The position numbers were made by a program, and so were the translations under genes. A stretch of 64,000 nt of DNA from Undaria pinnatifida (lineage: Eukaryota; Sar; Phaeophyceae; Laminariales; Alariaceae): contig JABAKD010000030.1 of NCBI GenBank assembly GCA_012845835.1, positions 9,957,805 to 10,021,804 on the forward strand, given 5' to 3'. The notes beneath the pieces were generated by a model, which was not told where the DNA came from, ran no database searches, and saw nothing but the letters and a program-made list of their open reading frames with translations. How positions within the stretch are numbered: position 1 is the first letter of the stretch; every line of letters begins with the position of its first letter. Below, in pieces: positions 47,595-59,600 of this stretch.

Positions 47595-48515
47595 ACTTGC
47601 AAAAAACAGCTTTCCCCCTCCCCTCCCCCGCCGCCCCACCTAAAATCTAATCAACTAGAATAATAAACCCCACCAGGCAGGTAATATCACCTCATCACCT
47701 ATCCAACCAGCCATGCCGTAGCTCCAATTCATTTATCCCCCGCCCCCTCCTACCCACCACCCGCACCATCGCCTAGACCTAGCACGTATAGTAAAGTTCC
47801 TCTCAGGTATACATTCATGCGACCTAACGCGATTTGATCCCCCACCCCCCCCCTCCATCGCCCCCCCCCCCCCTCGTTTTTTGTTCTCTCTCGTCGCCGC
47901 CCCACCTTGAATCAAAATCTGTCAGAGTAATAAACACTACCAGACAGTTGAAATCGCTCCATTACCTTTCTGGCCATCGATGCCGTAGCTCCAATTCATA
48001 CCCCCCCCCCTTCGAAAACTCCGCCCGCTCCTAACCGGTTGTACGACTTACTGGATATACACTATAAACTGATACATTCCTTCCACAGCCGCTAGATTTG
48101 TCCCCTTGAAGGATTTATAATTTCCGCGCACAAATTGGGTTGCCCTCCCCCCCCCCCGCCGCTCCCTCTTGTTCAAACCCCGGCCCCCACGCCCTTAAAA
48201 TCTCCGCCCTCCCCTCACCGGTTATACGACTCACAAAATACAATTTTGATGAACTGATGCACTTCCTTCCACACCTACCTGTCAGATTTTGCCCCCCTCA
48301 AAAAAAAAGGTTTTACAGTTTCCGCGCACGGAGTGATTAACATCACCCTATCGACCCTGGTACAAGCTACACTAACTGTAGTTCCAAAGGGAGTCGCAGA
48401 CCTATCTATATCATTGATGAGGACACACAGTAATACGCGCGATCGGAGTATCACGCACACAGCTTGCAAAGACGAGTTTCGACGAAATCTTCCATCTCAC
48501 AGCTGCATGGAGTGT
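47595..48515 (-). repeat. Modular repeat M, longest minus copy
   Basis: The outermost module occurs twice (about 47630-47740 and 47880-47995), each followed by a C-run, then the usual inner modules and core. Confidence 0.87.
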
Positions 48516-50187
48516 ATGTTTCTTTTTATACCTGGTAATACAGAATCGAGGTCGCTCCGGTGTTCTAGTGGCTATCCTCGAATGCTACTACAAGAAGAGT
48601 TGCCTCTGGAGTTCGGATGCCAAGTGGGTCAGACTTTTGATCTTATTTACAAAAACAAAATGAAACCACAGCAATCCACTGCAGAGAGCGCCTAGTAGCA
48701 TGTATATGTGTAGGCGCCAACTGACGTGAGTCGGTGAGGGAAGAAGGGTTAAAAAAAAGTATTCCCGTCATAAAAATGAAGGGACGTACCGCAGTGGGGA
48801 TGGGGGAGAAGAGCCTGATTATTGACCCTTGAATCTACTTCCAGGGAGGAAGAAACAGACACAAAAAGTGCGAAGATAACAGATGGGATGAGGATGACAT
48901 ATGTGCACACCACCTGGTCGACCTGGTATGCAGTAAAATACATATAAATACCAGGTATTAATAATAGCATCATCACCAGGCACCAGGGCCTGGCACAAAA
49001 TGTAACGCTCTATGTTAGAAATATCTTGAAGAAGCATGAACCTTGTGACCCAGAAGACGTGAGTTCCAACCTCGCCAAGAAGAGCACCACCATCAACCAG
49101 TTCACCTTTCTTTTCCCTCGAGTTCCTTTTTGTACCTTGTATTTATTTGTGCATTTTTAAGCATAATAAGTATGTGTTCATACTACCCGGAGAGATGAAT
49201 TTTGGTTTCCGCCGGTTGGAGGGCAAATGGTAATAATATAGTCTAGACTACAGGACCAGGGAGGTGACTAAAACTACCGAACGAAGATGCACTTGAAAAA
49301 AACCAGTCCGGACGAGCTCCTTTGTAAAACCTTGCGCGAAAATTCCTTACTGGGAAAATTGCGCACAACTTGGAAATTGTAGGGGCGGGGTGACAAGTAA
49401 AAGCATCCCAGGTCATCCAATCGATATTTTAATCCTGTGTGGTCTCTCGGCATGGCGATACGCGTCGTGTTAAATTCTTAGCTTTTTTACGTCAGCAGCA
49501 GCAGTGGTTGAGTGGTCAATACTGGCCACATGAAGTTATAATATATATTTATCGTCGTTATCGTTGCAGCCCCCGCATCCGATGCTTGCCTTGCTTCGTG
49601 TCTAATGTTTGCCGTGTAGTCTATAGGGTTCAGCATTTTCACCGCTCGTTGATGTTACCAACCCGCACTCTCGCACTTACAGCAACGGAATTAAACTCAA
49701 AAAAATGTATCTACACATTATACGTGTGGTATGTATACACGGATAGTCGCTGATAACAATGAAAACCGTATGAGGGACACACCAGGCGATTAATCTGCGC
49801 ATGCAGATGCTTCTTGCGCCATTCCAGATCAGCCTAGACAGATCACGTTTCGTTCAGAGTAAAACTTCAGACTCGCACCAACTTTTTGCTGGGCTTTGGT
49901 TTCCAACGGTAAAAAAGTTGAAACAATACGCTACATTCACATAAACAAGTACGTGCATACAATTAACAAAAAGTTCGGGTATAACGCCTTGTTCTTGAGT
50001 TTCTCGAGGCCTACTACTGTTGTAGCAGGACCTGTATAGACTCAAGAGCCCTGCGTTGTTGTCAATAGTACTCAAAATCATTGAGCCTGTCAGCCAGTCT
50101 CACAGAAAAAGGGTTGGCACAGCTGCATCTACTATGTAGGAGGGTCCGATATCTACCGGACAACTTTGCTCATGTTTAACAAAATAA
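48516..50187. other. No recognisable gene
   Basis: Short open frames without motifs. Confidence 0.4.
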
Positions 50188-50399
50188 GAACGGTCCAATT
50201 AGAAACCCAACAGACATATATCTGCATCGGATAAACCATTCATAATGCAGCCTTCCCCATTCTCACACTTACCCACCCTCTCACACAAAAACCCACGCAA
50301 CCTCATTCACACCAAGCCAGACGTTCAAGGCACACAGCACCCAGCACCACCCCACAGCCAGCTCCAGAACACCTGTAGCACAAACTCCAATAGAGGAAG

Positions 50400-51047
50400 A
50401 TGGTCCAAGCCATGCGCAACACCCTTATTCTTGCCGCCGTCGCTACCACGACACTCTTGCCCAGCCCTGCATCCGCAGCTCCGTACCCGTTCGGCAACAA
50501 GTTCAGCGGGGACGGCACCTACTACGGCAACGTCTCGCCTAGTGAAGGCCACTGCGCCATCGAGCATCCCATCCCCTCGATGTACGACGGGATGATCCCG
50601 ATGGCTATCTCTCTCCATGATATGTATGACGACTCGGCCATGTGCGGGGCCTGCATCGAGGGCACTGGCTCGGGAAATGGTTCAGGGAAGAACCCCATCA
50701 AGGGGAAGTTCAAGGGCTTTGTCAGCGACAGCTGCGAGGAGTGTTCCAAGGGCGATCTCGACTTCGCCAAGAGCGGCGACGGACGCTGGGATATTAGCTG
50801 GAAGTTCGTAGAATGTCCCTCCGGCGGCGATCCTTCCTTCATCTTCGAAGGGAGCAACGAGTGGTACTGGAAAATCCAGGCGCGTGAAACCAAGTCGCCC
50901 GTGACGAAGCTGTGGGTGGACGGCAAGAAGGCGTCTATGACTTCAGACAACTTCTTCACGGTTCATGGGGGTCCCTTCTACGGCGAGCAGGTGGTCAAGA
51001 CGACGACCATGTTTGGCGAGACAAAGAAAACGAAGGTGTCCTTGTGA
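50400..51047 (+). CDS. Secreted expansin-like protein
   Basis: 215 residues, intronless, ATG to TGA. Residues 1-26 form a signal peptide with a hydrophobic core and an A-S-A cleavage site. The mature part has an expansin-type double-psi beta-barrel at about 35-140: GDGTYYG (37-43), GHCA (50-53), CGAC (82-85), DSCEEC (110-115), GDLDFA (118-123) and a GRWDISWKFVEC end (128-139). Asp121 matches the position of the essential aspartate in expansin-like domains. Residues 147-215 look like a short expansin carbohydrate-binding domain, with aromatics W155, Y156 and W157. The role would be non-hydrolytic loosening of cell-wall polysaccharide outside the cell; the substrate cannot be told. Coding DNA is clearly more GC-rich than its flanks. 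An alternative start is Met5. No clear TATA box or polyadenylation signal was identified. Confidence 0.85.
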   Translation: MVQAMRNTLILAAVATTTLLPSPASAAPYPFGNKFSGDGTYYGNVSPSEGHCAIEHPIPSMYDGMIPMAISLHDMYDDSAMCGACIEGTGSGNGSGKNPIKGKFKGFVSDSCEECSKGDLDFAKSGDGRWDISWKFVECPSGGDPSFIFEGSNEWYWKIQARETKSPVTKLWVDGKKASMTSDNFFTVHGGPFYGEQVVKTTTMFGETKKTKVSL

Positions 51048-51091
51048 ACTGGTTCAACGCGAGATTTAGAGGTGAGTTAACAGCATGCTTT

Positions 51092-51092
<1 letters not shown>

Positions 51093-51183
<91 letters not shown>
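51093..51183 (+). repeat. TAG microsatellite
   Basis: About 30 perfect TAG units start 45 bp after the stop codon of the expansin-like gene; absent from the duplicate at 16.5 kb. Confidence 0.95.
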
Positions 51184-51184
<1 letters not shown>

Positions 51185-51310
51185 ATATAGAGTAGTTTGA
51201 AGTATTTGCCCCAGTAGCGTGCCGCAGCGCAATAGTCCCAGGCACGTATACTTCAATTAGTTGATAGCTGAATGCAGCAGTAAGGGGGATGTCTCTCACG
51301 GATTGATTGC

Positions 51311-51944
51311 TCCGCTCGAATCTTGCTTATCAACGTTTTAGCTTCTGCGAAGGGGTGGACTTTTTATCCTGTGAACGGGGGGAAGATGTGGTGCGCGCGT
51401 ACTTAATCCGCCTGGCAGTGCATGTTTAAAACAAACACTGCATGCCCTATAGCCTAGATGGGCGGCTAGCGCGTAAAGCATTGCAAATGTAGGTCAGATA
51501 GCTGGCATAGTACTCTCTGCGTACCGCATGGTTATAGGGTTTTTTAACTGTCTTGTTGTGTAGATGCTACCGCGCGCGGCACTACTGTTGTCGGTGTTAG
51601 CAGCAGTTACGAGTATTTCAATGGTTGGTTGTGATGCGTACCGCCACGACGTAATATGTTTTTATTTGCCTGCAAGGATGGTAACAGATATTACTTGTTT
51701 ATCGCTGCAGTGTATTACTCGTATTATTTGTCCGTCCACGCACGTGCGTATCAAACCTCGCTCGGTGCCTCTTTCTTCGACGCATATATATGATCCTACG
51801 AGTATCTGTTGTGGTGGTGGTGGCCTATTATCATGTGCCCAAGTAGTAATTAATTATAGAAGTTTGAACATCCGCGGTGCTTTGTTAAGTCAAATGTGAC
51901 AACAATTAATACATACTCCGTATATATATTCCACTTTTTTTCCC
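51311..51944. other. No recognisable gene
   Basis: One 111-codon frame (51564-51899) with a hydrophobic start, but no domain. Confidence 0.35.
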
Positions 51945-52925
51945 CCGCTCTCTCTTGCTCAAACGCCCCACCTAATATCGAAATCCGCCAGAGTGAAAAA
52001 CACTTCCACGCACTGGATATCACCTCATTCTATTTCTAGAGCCATTCATGCCGCTGCTGCAATTCCCCCCCCCCCGCCCTGCCCCCAACGCCCCCTCCTT
52101 CCCCACCACCCGCATCATCGCCTAGACCTAGCACCACACGTATAGTAAACGCCTACATATATGCGACCTAAAGCCCTCCCCCCCCCCCCCCCCCCCGCCC
52201 TCCCCCACTTCCCCACCCCACCCCCACCCCCTCGAAAACTCCGCCCTCTACTCACTGGTTGTGCGACTTACAGGATATACATGATAAACTGGTGCATTCC
52301 TTCCACAGCCGTCATATATATCCCCTTGAAAGAATGTATAGTTTCCACGCACAGATTGAGCTGCCCCCCCCGCCCCCTCCCCATGATAAACTGGTGCGTT
52401 CTTTCAAAAACCGTCAGATGTATCCCCTTGAAGGATTTATGGTTTCCGCGCACAAATTAACCTGCCCCGCCCGTCCTACCCCACTCAGATGTATCCCCTT
52501 GAAGGGCTTATAGTTTCCACGCACAATTTGGCATGCCCCGCCCGTCCTCCCCCGCTCCCCCCCCCCCCACACCCCCGCTCCCTTTTGATCAAAACCAGGC
52601 CCCCACGCCCTTGAAAACTCCGCCCTCCCCTCACCGGCTATTCAACTTACAGGATTCACTTGATAAACGGATGCATTTCCTTCCACAGCTGTCAGATTTT
52701 ATCCCCCTCAGAAACGGTTTTTATCGTTTCCGCGCACAAACTGACTAACATCACCCTGTTGACCCTGATAGCTACACTGCAGTTGCGAGGGGAATCGCCG
52801 ATTTATATCCTTAATGAGGACGCACAACCCGTAATACGCGCGATCGTGGTATCACACACAGCTTGCAAATATGAGTTTTGACAAAATATTCGATCTCACA
52901 GCTGGAGAGTGTATTCTTTTTTTTT
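51945..52925 (-). repeat. Modular repeat M, long minus copy
   Basis: All modules are present, with C-runs of 10-20 between them. The GATGTATCCCCTTGAAGG module is repeated three times (about 52300, 52420 and 52490). It ends CTGGAGAGTGTATTC. Confidence 0.88.
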
Positions 52926-55789
52926 ATAATACATTCCTGTGAGGCTACTGCCGCTGTTTGTTGCCGTTGCGCTCGCACAGAGTATGTGTGTTGTCTTCAC
53001 ACGAAACCGTTATTTCTACCCAACGATACCATCATCAGTACACTGTTCGTGCCGATTCTTCATCCTAAAGGGATACAAATTCTGTGGTCGCAGATTGTTG
53101 AGAGAGACAAAGTGAACCAAACAGTCGCAATTCATCAAGGTAAAGCAAGTGAAATGCTAGCGTATCGCGTACGAGAACATAACGAAACAAGCCAGAGCAC
53201 AAAAAAATAGCACAAGAAGAAATAAAAAAGAGAGAAAAAAAAGTGGAAAAAAGAAAAAAAGAACTACAAGAACAAAGAAAAAAACAAAACAAAGCAAAAC
53301 AAACGACAGCAGTGTTCGGAAGAATGTGATGCTCAAGAAGATCAGAAAGGAAAGGCTGCAAGAAGAACGCCATACGTGCTGAATAGGAACAGATACCTGT
53401 GTACGAGCACAACAACACGAAGAAGACAACCCTTGAACATGACACGGACAAGACAACACGGAGAAAAGGAATCAACATGTGGCCGGCGGGGAGGGAAATA
53501 TTGTGTGTGTTTATTTCGCCTTAAATAGGGTATATTGCTACATCATAGGATCCCGCTATTTATTAAAAAAATTAAAATCTATTTATGTAATGACACCGTG
53601 TATGTTCCTGTTCCTTCTATATACTTCGAAGTAATATGTAATTATGCACTGATGATTCTGATGTATATGAAAATGGTGGGCTTAGAGCTGCAGTGGCAGC
53701 GGGTTGGGAATGTTGAATGTTTCGAACTCTACGTACTTCGTCTTATCGTCCCAGCTCTCAGCTTTTCCCTCCATCCCCTCATGTTTTTCTGTCTGCACTC
53801 TGTTGCTTTTGTACGAACTGACTGACAGGTCTGGCGAAAGAAGTCCGTGCAAGATTGTGTCGGGTGCAACGCTCGAACTCTTCACGGGCACCAGACTCTT
53901 CTTTAGCGTTGGAATATGGTGATTGCCCGAGAACTTTTCAGCGCACGAGGAGTTTGGAAGTTTAAAGTAGAGAAGAGTGCAAATTGCTATATCGTGCAGA
54001 GCAAAGTCCTGAAGACTGCACGCTAAGTGGAAAGATGTTTTGAAGCTTAAGGTATGGCGCATAGGGCCGCCTATACAAGCGCACCATTAGAGCAATGAGT
54101 TGTGCAAAGGTTGAATCGAATACCACCTGCGTACGCCTTTGTGTATTTCCAGTTGTGAGTTAACAAACTAGTATTCTCACTTGGTCGCTCCGATGCGATG
54201 CGTTGTTCGAGTAGGTGACTTGTTAACATCGGCAGGCATCATATTTGGCCAAGTTCGCAATGCAGGGGTTTCCCGTCCTGCATTGAATGTCGATGCGTCA
54301 CCGTCTTCAAGTGTGGTGACTAGCACGAAGGCTTCGATGATGCCGAATAAACAGTAAACATCGTGCGGGGGGTACACTTTTCTTTCAACGCCAATATGGT
54401 TCAAGCACGGTGTACCACATCAGGCCCTGCATCTAAACATGTAGACTATGCCGCCGTACTCGTATGGGATCATATACTTTATATTGTTTCATTTACAAGA
54501 GTGCAACTGAAGGGCAACCGTAGTAGGACTAGCTCGGGGGGGTATACGGCATAACTCTCAGTCGAGGCATTGAAAGGTGTGACGGGTGATCCGCCTGCGT
54601 ATCCACGCAGTTTTCTAAAGAGGTTGGAGTAGCTAGGAGCCCCCTAACCCTAAGTTAGGCTTTAATATGTGTCTAGAAATTTCGGTTGTGTTGTTTGGTG
54701 GGAGACAGTCTCCGAGAAATCCGAGGGTATGCGGATGATGGACATCCCGACATTCTTCTTCAAAATCGAACCGTTGGTAATTGTTTTGGTTTGTTTATTA
54801 GCTGCAGCAGAACCAGTACAGCCTTATCGGTTCCTAGTGTCCAACCAGGTCTTGGAGGGATAGAAGAATAGAGGTTAGAGGTATAGCTCTATGAGGGCGG
54901 CGTGTTCATGCACAACATCGAGTTACACGGAAAACAGTTGACAGTTTAGGTATTGCCCTGCAGGTATCTTTTCTTGTAGAAAGAGAAGCCGTGGCGCAGT
55001 TCATAAACCGGTCTTCGTCTAAAAAATATCGGTTGCAGAAGTAATAGACTAGTACTATAGTTGTTACACAGTCAAGTTTACGTGGGCGTGGTTGAGTAAT
55101 AAATAGAATAATGCTGGGGTGCGTGATATCCTTGTTTAGTGTGTTTGGGGGGGGGGGGCGAGGCGCTGGTTTAAGTAAGCGACGAAGGTGTTCATGGGCG
55201 ACAGATCTAGTGATACTGGGCGAAAGAGGATTGCCCTTGGAAACGAACATGATTAACCTTTAAACAAAACGTGACAACGGGTATGTTTTTAGCTTGCCAA
55301 AATAGCGGCATGAAACATGAAAGGCTGATGAGCGGGGACTCGTGTTACGAGCACACCATCGCCTGTGTGGCACCTGGCACATATTTTTTATGCATACTGA
55401 TGTGGCGTTCTACTGCTGTATCTGTTCTTCTGTGATACTCAGAGCATTGCAAAAAAAAACGGAAAAAACTGTTCCTTCAGTGATAATGTTGCTCTCGAAG
55501 TATTTGGCAATATCATAGTATTCTGATCATCGTGGATGATAAGCATATCTTGCTTTAGAGTTCTCCATCCTCTAAGCTAGAGAGAGACCCCCTCCCACTC
55601 ACTGACTACTTGCTCTTTTTCTGCCACCGCGTTTCACCTTAAGCTTCATCAAACTGTGTGCTCATTTTCAAACCGATGTTCTTCCTGCTGAATGCGTGCG
55701 TCCCCGACATTGACGCGAAAGCATACTACGAAGTCTGACACTCGTATTACTGTAGTTTTACACCCAGACTTCTCGCGGTGCGGAATCAA
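52926..55789. other. No supported gene; purine tract
   Basis: 53200-53310 is almost pure A/G. The minus strand is open over 53682-54062 (126 codons, no domain recognised). CCCTAACCCTAA (54645-54656) is a short telomere-like scrap. Confidence 0.35.
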
Positions 55790-55960
55790 ACCGGGGTGCG
55801 TTTTTCATTGTTCGAAATGACATGGTGCGATTCGATGTGTGTGTTGTTTTGTTTAATGTTATAGTGCAATCCGGTGTATGGCTTTCATTTTTCAATCACC
55901 TTGCGGTGCGGTTTGGTGCGGTTTAAAATCGTATAACTGTGCGGTGCGGTACAATCTGTT
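55780..55960 (+). repeat. Degenerate GGTGCGGT repeats
   Basis: GCGGTGCGGTTTGGTGCGGT and shorter variants recur with spacing of tens of bases. Confidence 0.6.
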
Positions 55961-56109
55961 GGCTAGACGCGCACGGGAGCGGCACCAAGTTGATGCACAC
56001 GGTTACGTGCCCGAGGGTGGGTTGGAGCTCAGCGCGCAATACAGGCCAGGAGACAAGTGTAGGAAACGGTACGCAGCATCCTTATAAAAGAGGCAGATTT
56101 CGAAGCTGT

Positions 56110-56570
56110 TGTTAGACGTACTCACTCCATTGTCAGATTGCTAACAAGAATCCGTCGAAAAGATGGATCGGAGAATTTTGGGGGTTTCGTATGTGTGTGG
56201 GATGGATCTCCACAACGGGATTTTGTGTTGTGGGTTTTTATGTGCACGAATAATATCACTCCACTTTCGACTCTATATTTGCCTCTACCTTGTGTCTTCT
56301 CTGTGCTTGTGTGTCTCTTCTACGGCTACCACGCCAAGGGCTACCACGCCCCATCTATATTGCAAGGGCTATCACGCCTTCACCACTGCACGGCTACCAC
56401 GCCTGTGTATTTACATCCCGGCTATCACGCCACAGCACCGAGTTCCATTTCCGGGTTATCACACCTGAGCTATCACGCTTCACCACACACGTACCGGGTA
56501 AATCGGGTTATCACACCCGCCTTAGTTAGTAGTTTGTAGTTTACCGATCACCGGCTATTACGCCACCTTT
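56110..56570 (+). repeat. 5' LTR with reiterated GGCTAYCACGCC motif
   Basis: The right boundary is approximate because the partner LTR is truncated at 64000 (equivalent to 56536). From about 56322 the motif GGCTACCACGCC or GGCTATCACGCC recurs about nine times at irregular spacing, with weaker forms GGTTATCACACC. I could not identify a convincing primer-binding site downstream. Confidence 0.85.
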
Positions 56571-56676
56571 CTCCTCCACCTACACCACCACCGGGGCGCC
56601 ACACGTACCAACCTACTCCACACGCTAGCGACAACGATCTTCAACGAACGAGTGGGTTGTGCGTTGCTAAGCGCCA

Positions 56677-59600
56677 ATGAGGAGAACCGACACAAGACCT
56701 TCGTCGGGAGAAAGGTTGAGCACCCCTCCCGGCGGAGTAGGCAACGGGGGAGAGGGACGCGAGTCCTCCTCCGCCAATGCACAACACAATGGAGGAGAGG
56801 GACGCGAGTCCTTCCCCGCCAATGAACAACATCATGAAACAATAGCAGCGGCAGCTCCATCAGCAACTTCATCGAACATGATCGCGGACCTAACTGACGC
56901 CCTTCGCCAAGTACTGCAGATGACCAACGAGAGTGGGCCAACCGCCCCAACAGCAGGCACGTACGAGTCTAGACCCATAGAAATCCGTCAGAAAAATGAA
57001 ATGCTTGCTTGGTCTGGAAAGTTTGAGAGCGGGCAAAGTGTTGGATCAGCTTTCCGTGTTTTCCGTGGTTCTGTTCTTTCCTGGGTCTCGGCTGAAGGGT
57101 TGATGGACGTATTGAGGGGAGAATCGATACCAGTGGGGGTTCCGGATGTAGACCTGTCACGACTCAGGAGTTACTTTGGGAAGGAGAGAGTAGATAAGTC
57201 GCTCAAGCTATGGTCACAACTTATTGCAAAAATCACAGCCCAACCAGTCCAAGAAATGATTTTTGCTGCCGGGTCACCCCAAGAAGCGTGGAGGGTGTTT
57301 GAGTCTCACTACGCTGTCAAGAGTGAACATGAGAGGGAGATAGTAGAGGATGAATGGAACGAACTGAGGCAGAAGGAGGGAGAGAGCATCATGTCATTTT
57401 ACGGTAGGGCAAAGGCCATTAGGATGAAGCTGGAATCATACGGAGATAAGCGACCAGACGCATCTATGTGCAAACATATTGCCCGTAGAATGCTACCATC
57501 TTTTAAGCTCTGTAGTGACCACGTGCTTCTCCTTCCCGATCTTTCGAGTCGTACCATGGAAGATTTGCTCAGGAGAGCTGCCCACGAGCTGGAGCGCAAT
57601 GGGAGATCAGGAGAAGAGAGAGAGGAGACAAGGCATGCCCTGACCGCAGCCGGCGTAGGTCGGGGCGACCGGGGTGGGAGGAATGCTGGTGATCGGGGGT
57701 ATGGGGAGCGCGAACGAACGTACACCTACTGCGCGCTCCACGGCGAGGGGCAAGGCCACAACACCTCCGAATGCATCGTCATGCGTCGAGAATTCGACAA
57801 ATACTACGGTGATTTCCACGAATACCTGCAGTCGCGGGGACTCGGACCGTACGCCGGACGCGGAGGAGGGCGCGGGGCGGAAGGTAAATATCGACAGCAA
57901 CCGTACTCAAACGACTCGGGTGCGCGTTGGAGTCGGGGCCACCCGCCGGAGCAGCAGAGAACGCCGCCGCCAGGACACGGACCCGGGCCTGGGGGGTATG
58001 CGAACACCTACCATCAACCGTACCCCAACAACTCAGGTGCGCGTTGGAGTCGGGGCCACCCGCCGGAGCAGCAGAGAACGCCGCCGCCAGGACACGGACC
58101 CGGGCCTGGCGGATATGCTAACACCTTCCCCGGAGGACGTGGTCACGACCGCCATCATCATTCCGGCGGGCGCGGCCGCGGCAGGGGCGAGGGCTTCGGA
58201 CAGGTGCCACCATCTAATTACCCGTCTAATTCGCCGCCGAATTTTGCGCCTAATTTACCGCCTGGAAAATCCCCCAACGCACCGAGGTACGCATTTGCGG
58301 CCGATTATCCCTACGAAAACGAATACATGGAATACTCGGGGTGGGGGGAACCAGCGGGGCACTGGTCATCACCACCACCGACAGCGGAGTTGGGGACTCC
58401 CGAGCAGCAGCAACAGCACCAACAACACCGAGAACAGCAAGAGGGCACGCCTCCTGCCACGTCTACCTCTGCTACTGCAACTCTCTCTTCTCCGGCTCCC
58501 GGCGCAGCTCAAGCCAGCGGAGCTCCTCTGCAGCTTTTCATCGCACGTAGTGTGCAAATAGGCAAGTCTGAGTCTGGTGATTCTGTTGCTGTAGATCGTG
58601 ATGGTGTGGTGCGTGGTAGCGTTGTAGGACGTGTTGAGCCAGCGTTGATTACACGTGTTGCTAGCGCCCTTCGGTGTACCCCGGGGCAACCTAGGCCGTA
58701 TGGTAGCGAGGAATGGGATGCGGACTCGGGAGCGAGTGCGATGATGTCCAACAATAAAGAGGGCATGTACAACATTCGCTACCCTACAGACCAATACATA
58801 CAGATTGGAGATTCAGGGTTGATTAGAGTCGAGGCAATCGGGGACGTCAATTTAGTGTTTCACCAACTAGACGAACACGGAAACCCGGAGGACGTTGTGG
58901 CGTGTGTGCAAGATGTGATATATACTCCGTGGCTTGGCTTTAACCTTTTCTCGATTTGGAAGGTGGCTCATAAAAACTCCTGTTCTGTAAACCCCACTGG
59001 TACACAAGCGGGAAGGCTCCGCTTCATTCGGGGATCGGCGAACGACTCCCTCTACGCCACCCGACTACCCCCTTCTCCGTTGCCAGTGGATGTAGCGAAT
59101 CAGATTGCCCCCGAGTCTTCCGCTTGCAACCCACCGATGCCAGTTGGCGCAGTTGGTTCAGTTGGTGCTTCGCGTGAGAGTGCATACGTGTCTGCTGCCT
59201 GCATATCCCCCAACGTTCCTCTTAGTGAAAACAACCTCGTACAACCTTCGAGCGTTGTGATGGCTTCTCCCATGGAGTTGGAGCTTGAGCTTGAGACTGC
59301 TTTATCCCACCCCACTCCGTGTGATTCAAGTACGGCATGGATTTATCGACCCCAGAGCATTTCTGACGAGAAGACCGAGGCGTATGCCGTAGAATGGGAC
59401 ATTTTCGACCGTATGATGCAGGATAGAGAAAGTGAAGAGTGTGCACTTGCCATTTTGGGCCCCGGGAAAAATCCTTTCCACGTTGGCAACGATCGCAAGC
59501 GAGTCGATATTAACGTGTTCCATGAACGCGCCGGCCACTTGTCTGAACCTATTTTGAGGGAATCTGCTCGGCAGCGAGGTATCACCCTCACCGGACGGAT

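Larger units (their letters stand above)
50188..51301 (+). repeat. Segmental duplication, copy 2 (expansin-like locus)
   Basis: It is homologous to 15686-16697 across 5' flank, coding region and 3' flank. Confidence 0.85.

Noticed and set aside
51066-51299. Poly-Leu and poly-Val frames
   Set aside because: Translation of the TAG microsatellite.
53065-53478. Hydrophobic 137-codon minus-strand frame
   Set aside because: It is produced by the homopurine tract (poly-Phe/Ser/Leu on the other strand).
56163-56529. Small frames within the 5' LTR, repeated at 63627-63993
   Set aside because: They are within the LTR and are identical because the LTRs are identical; no known LTR protein matches.
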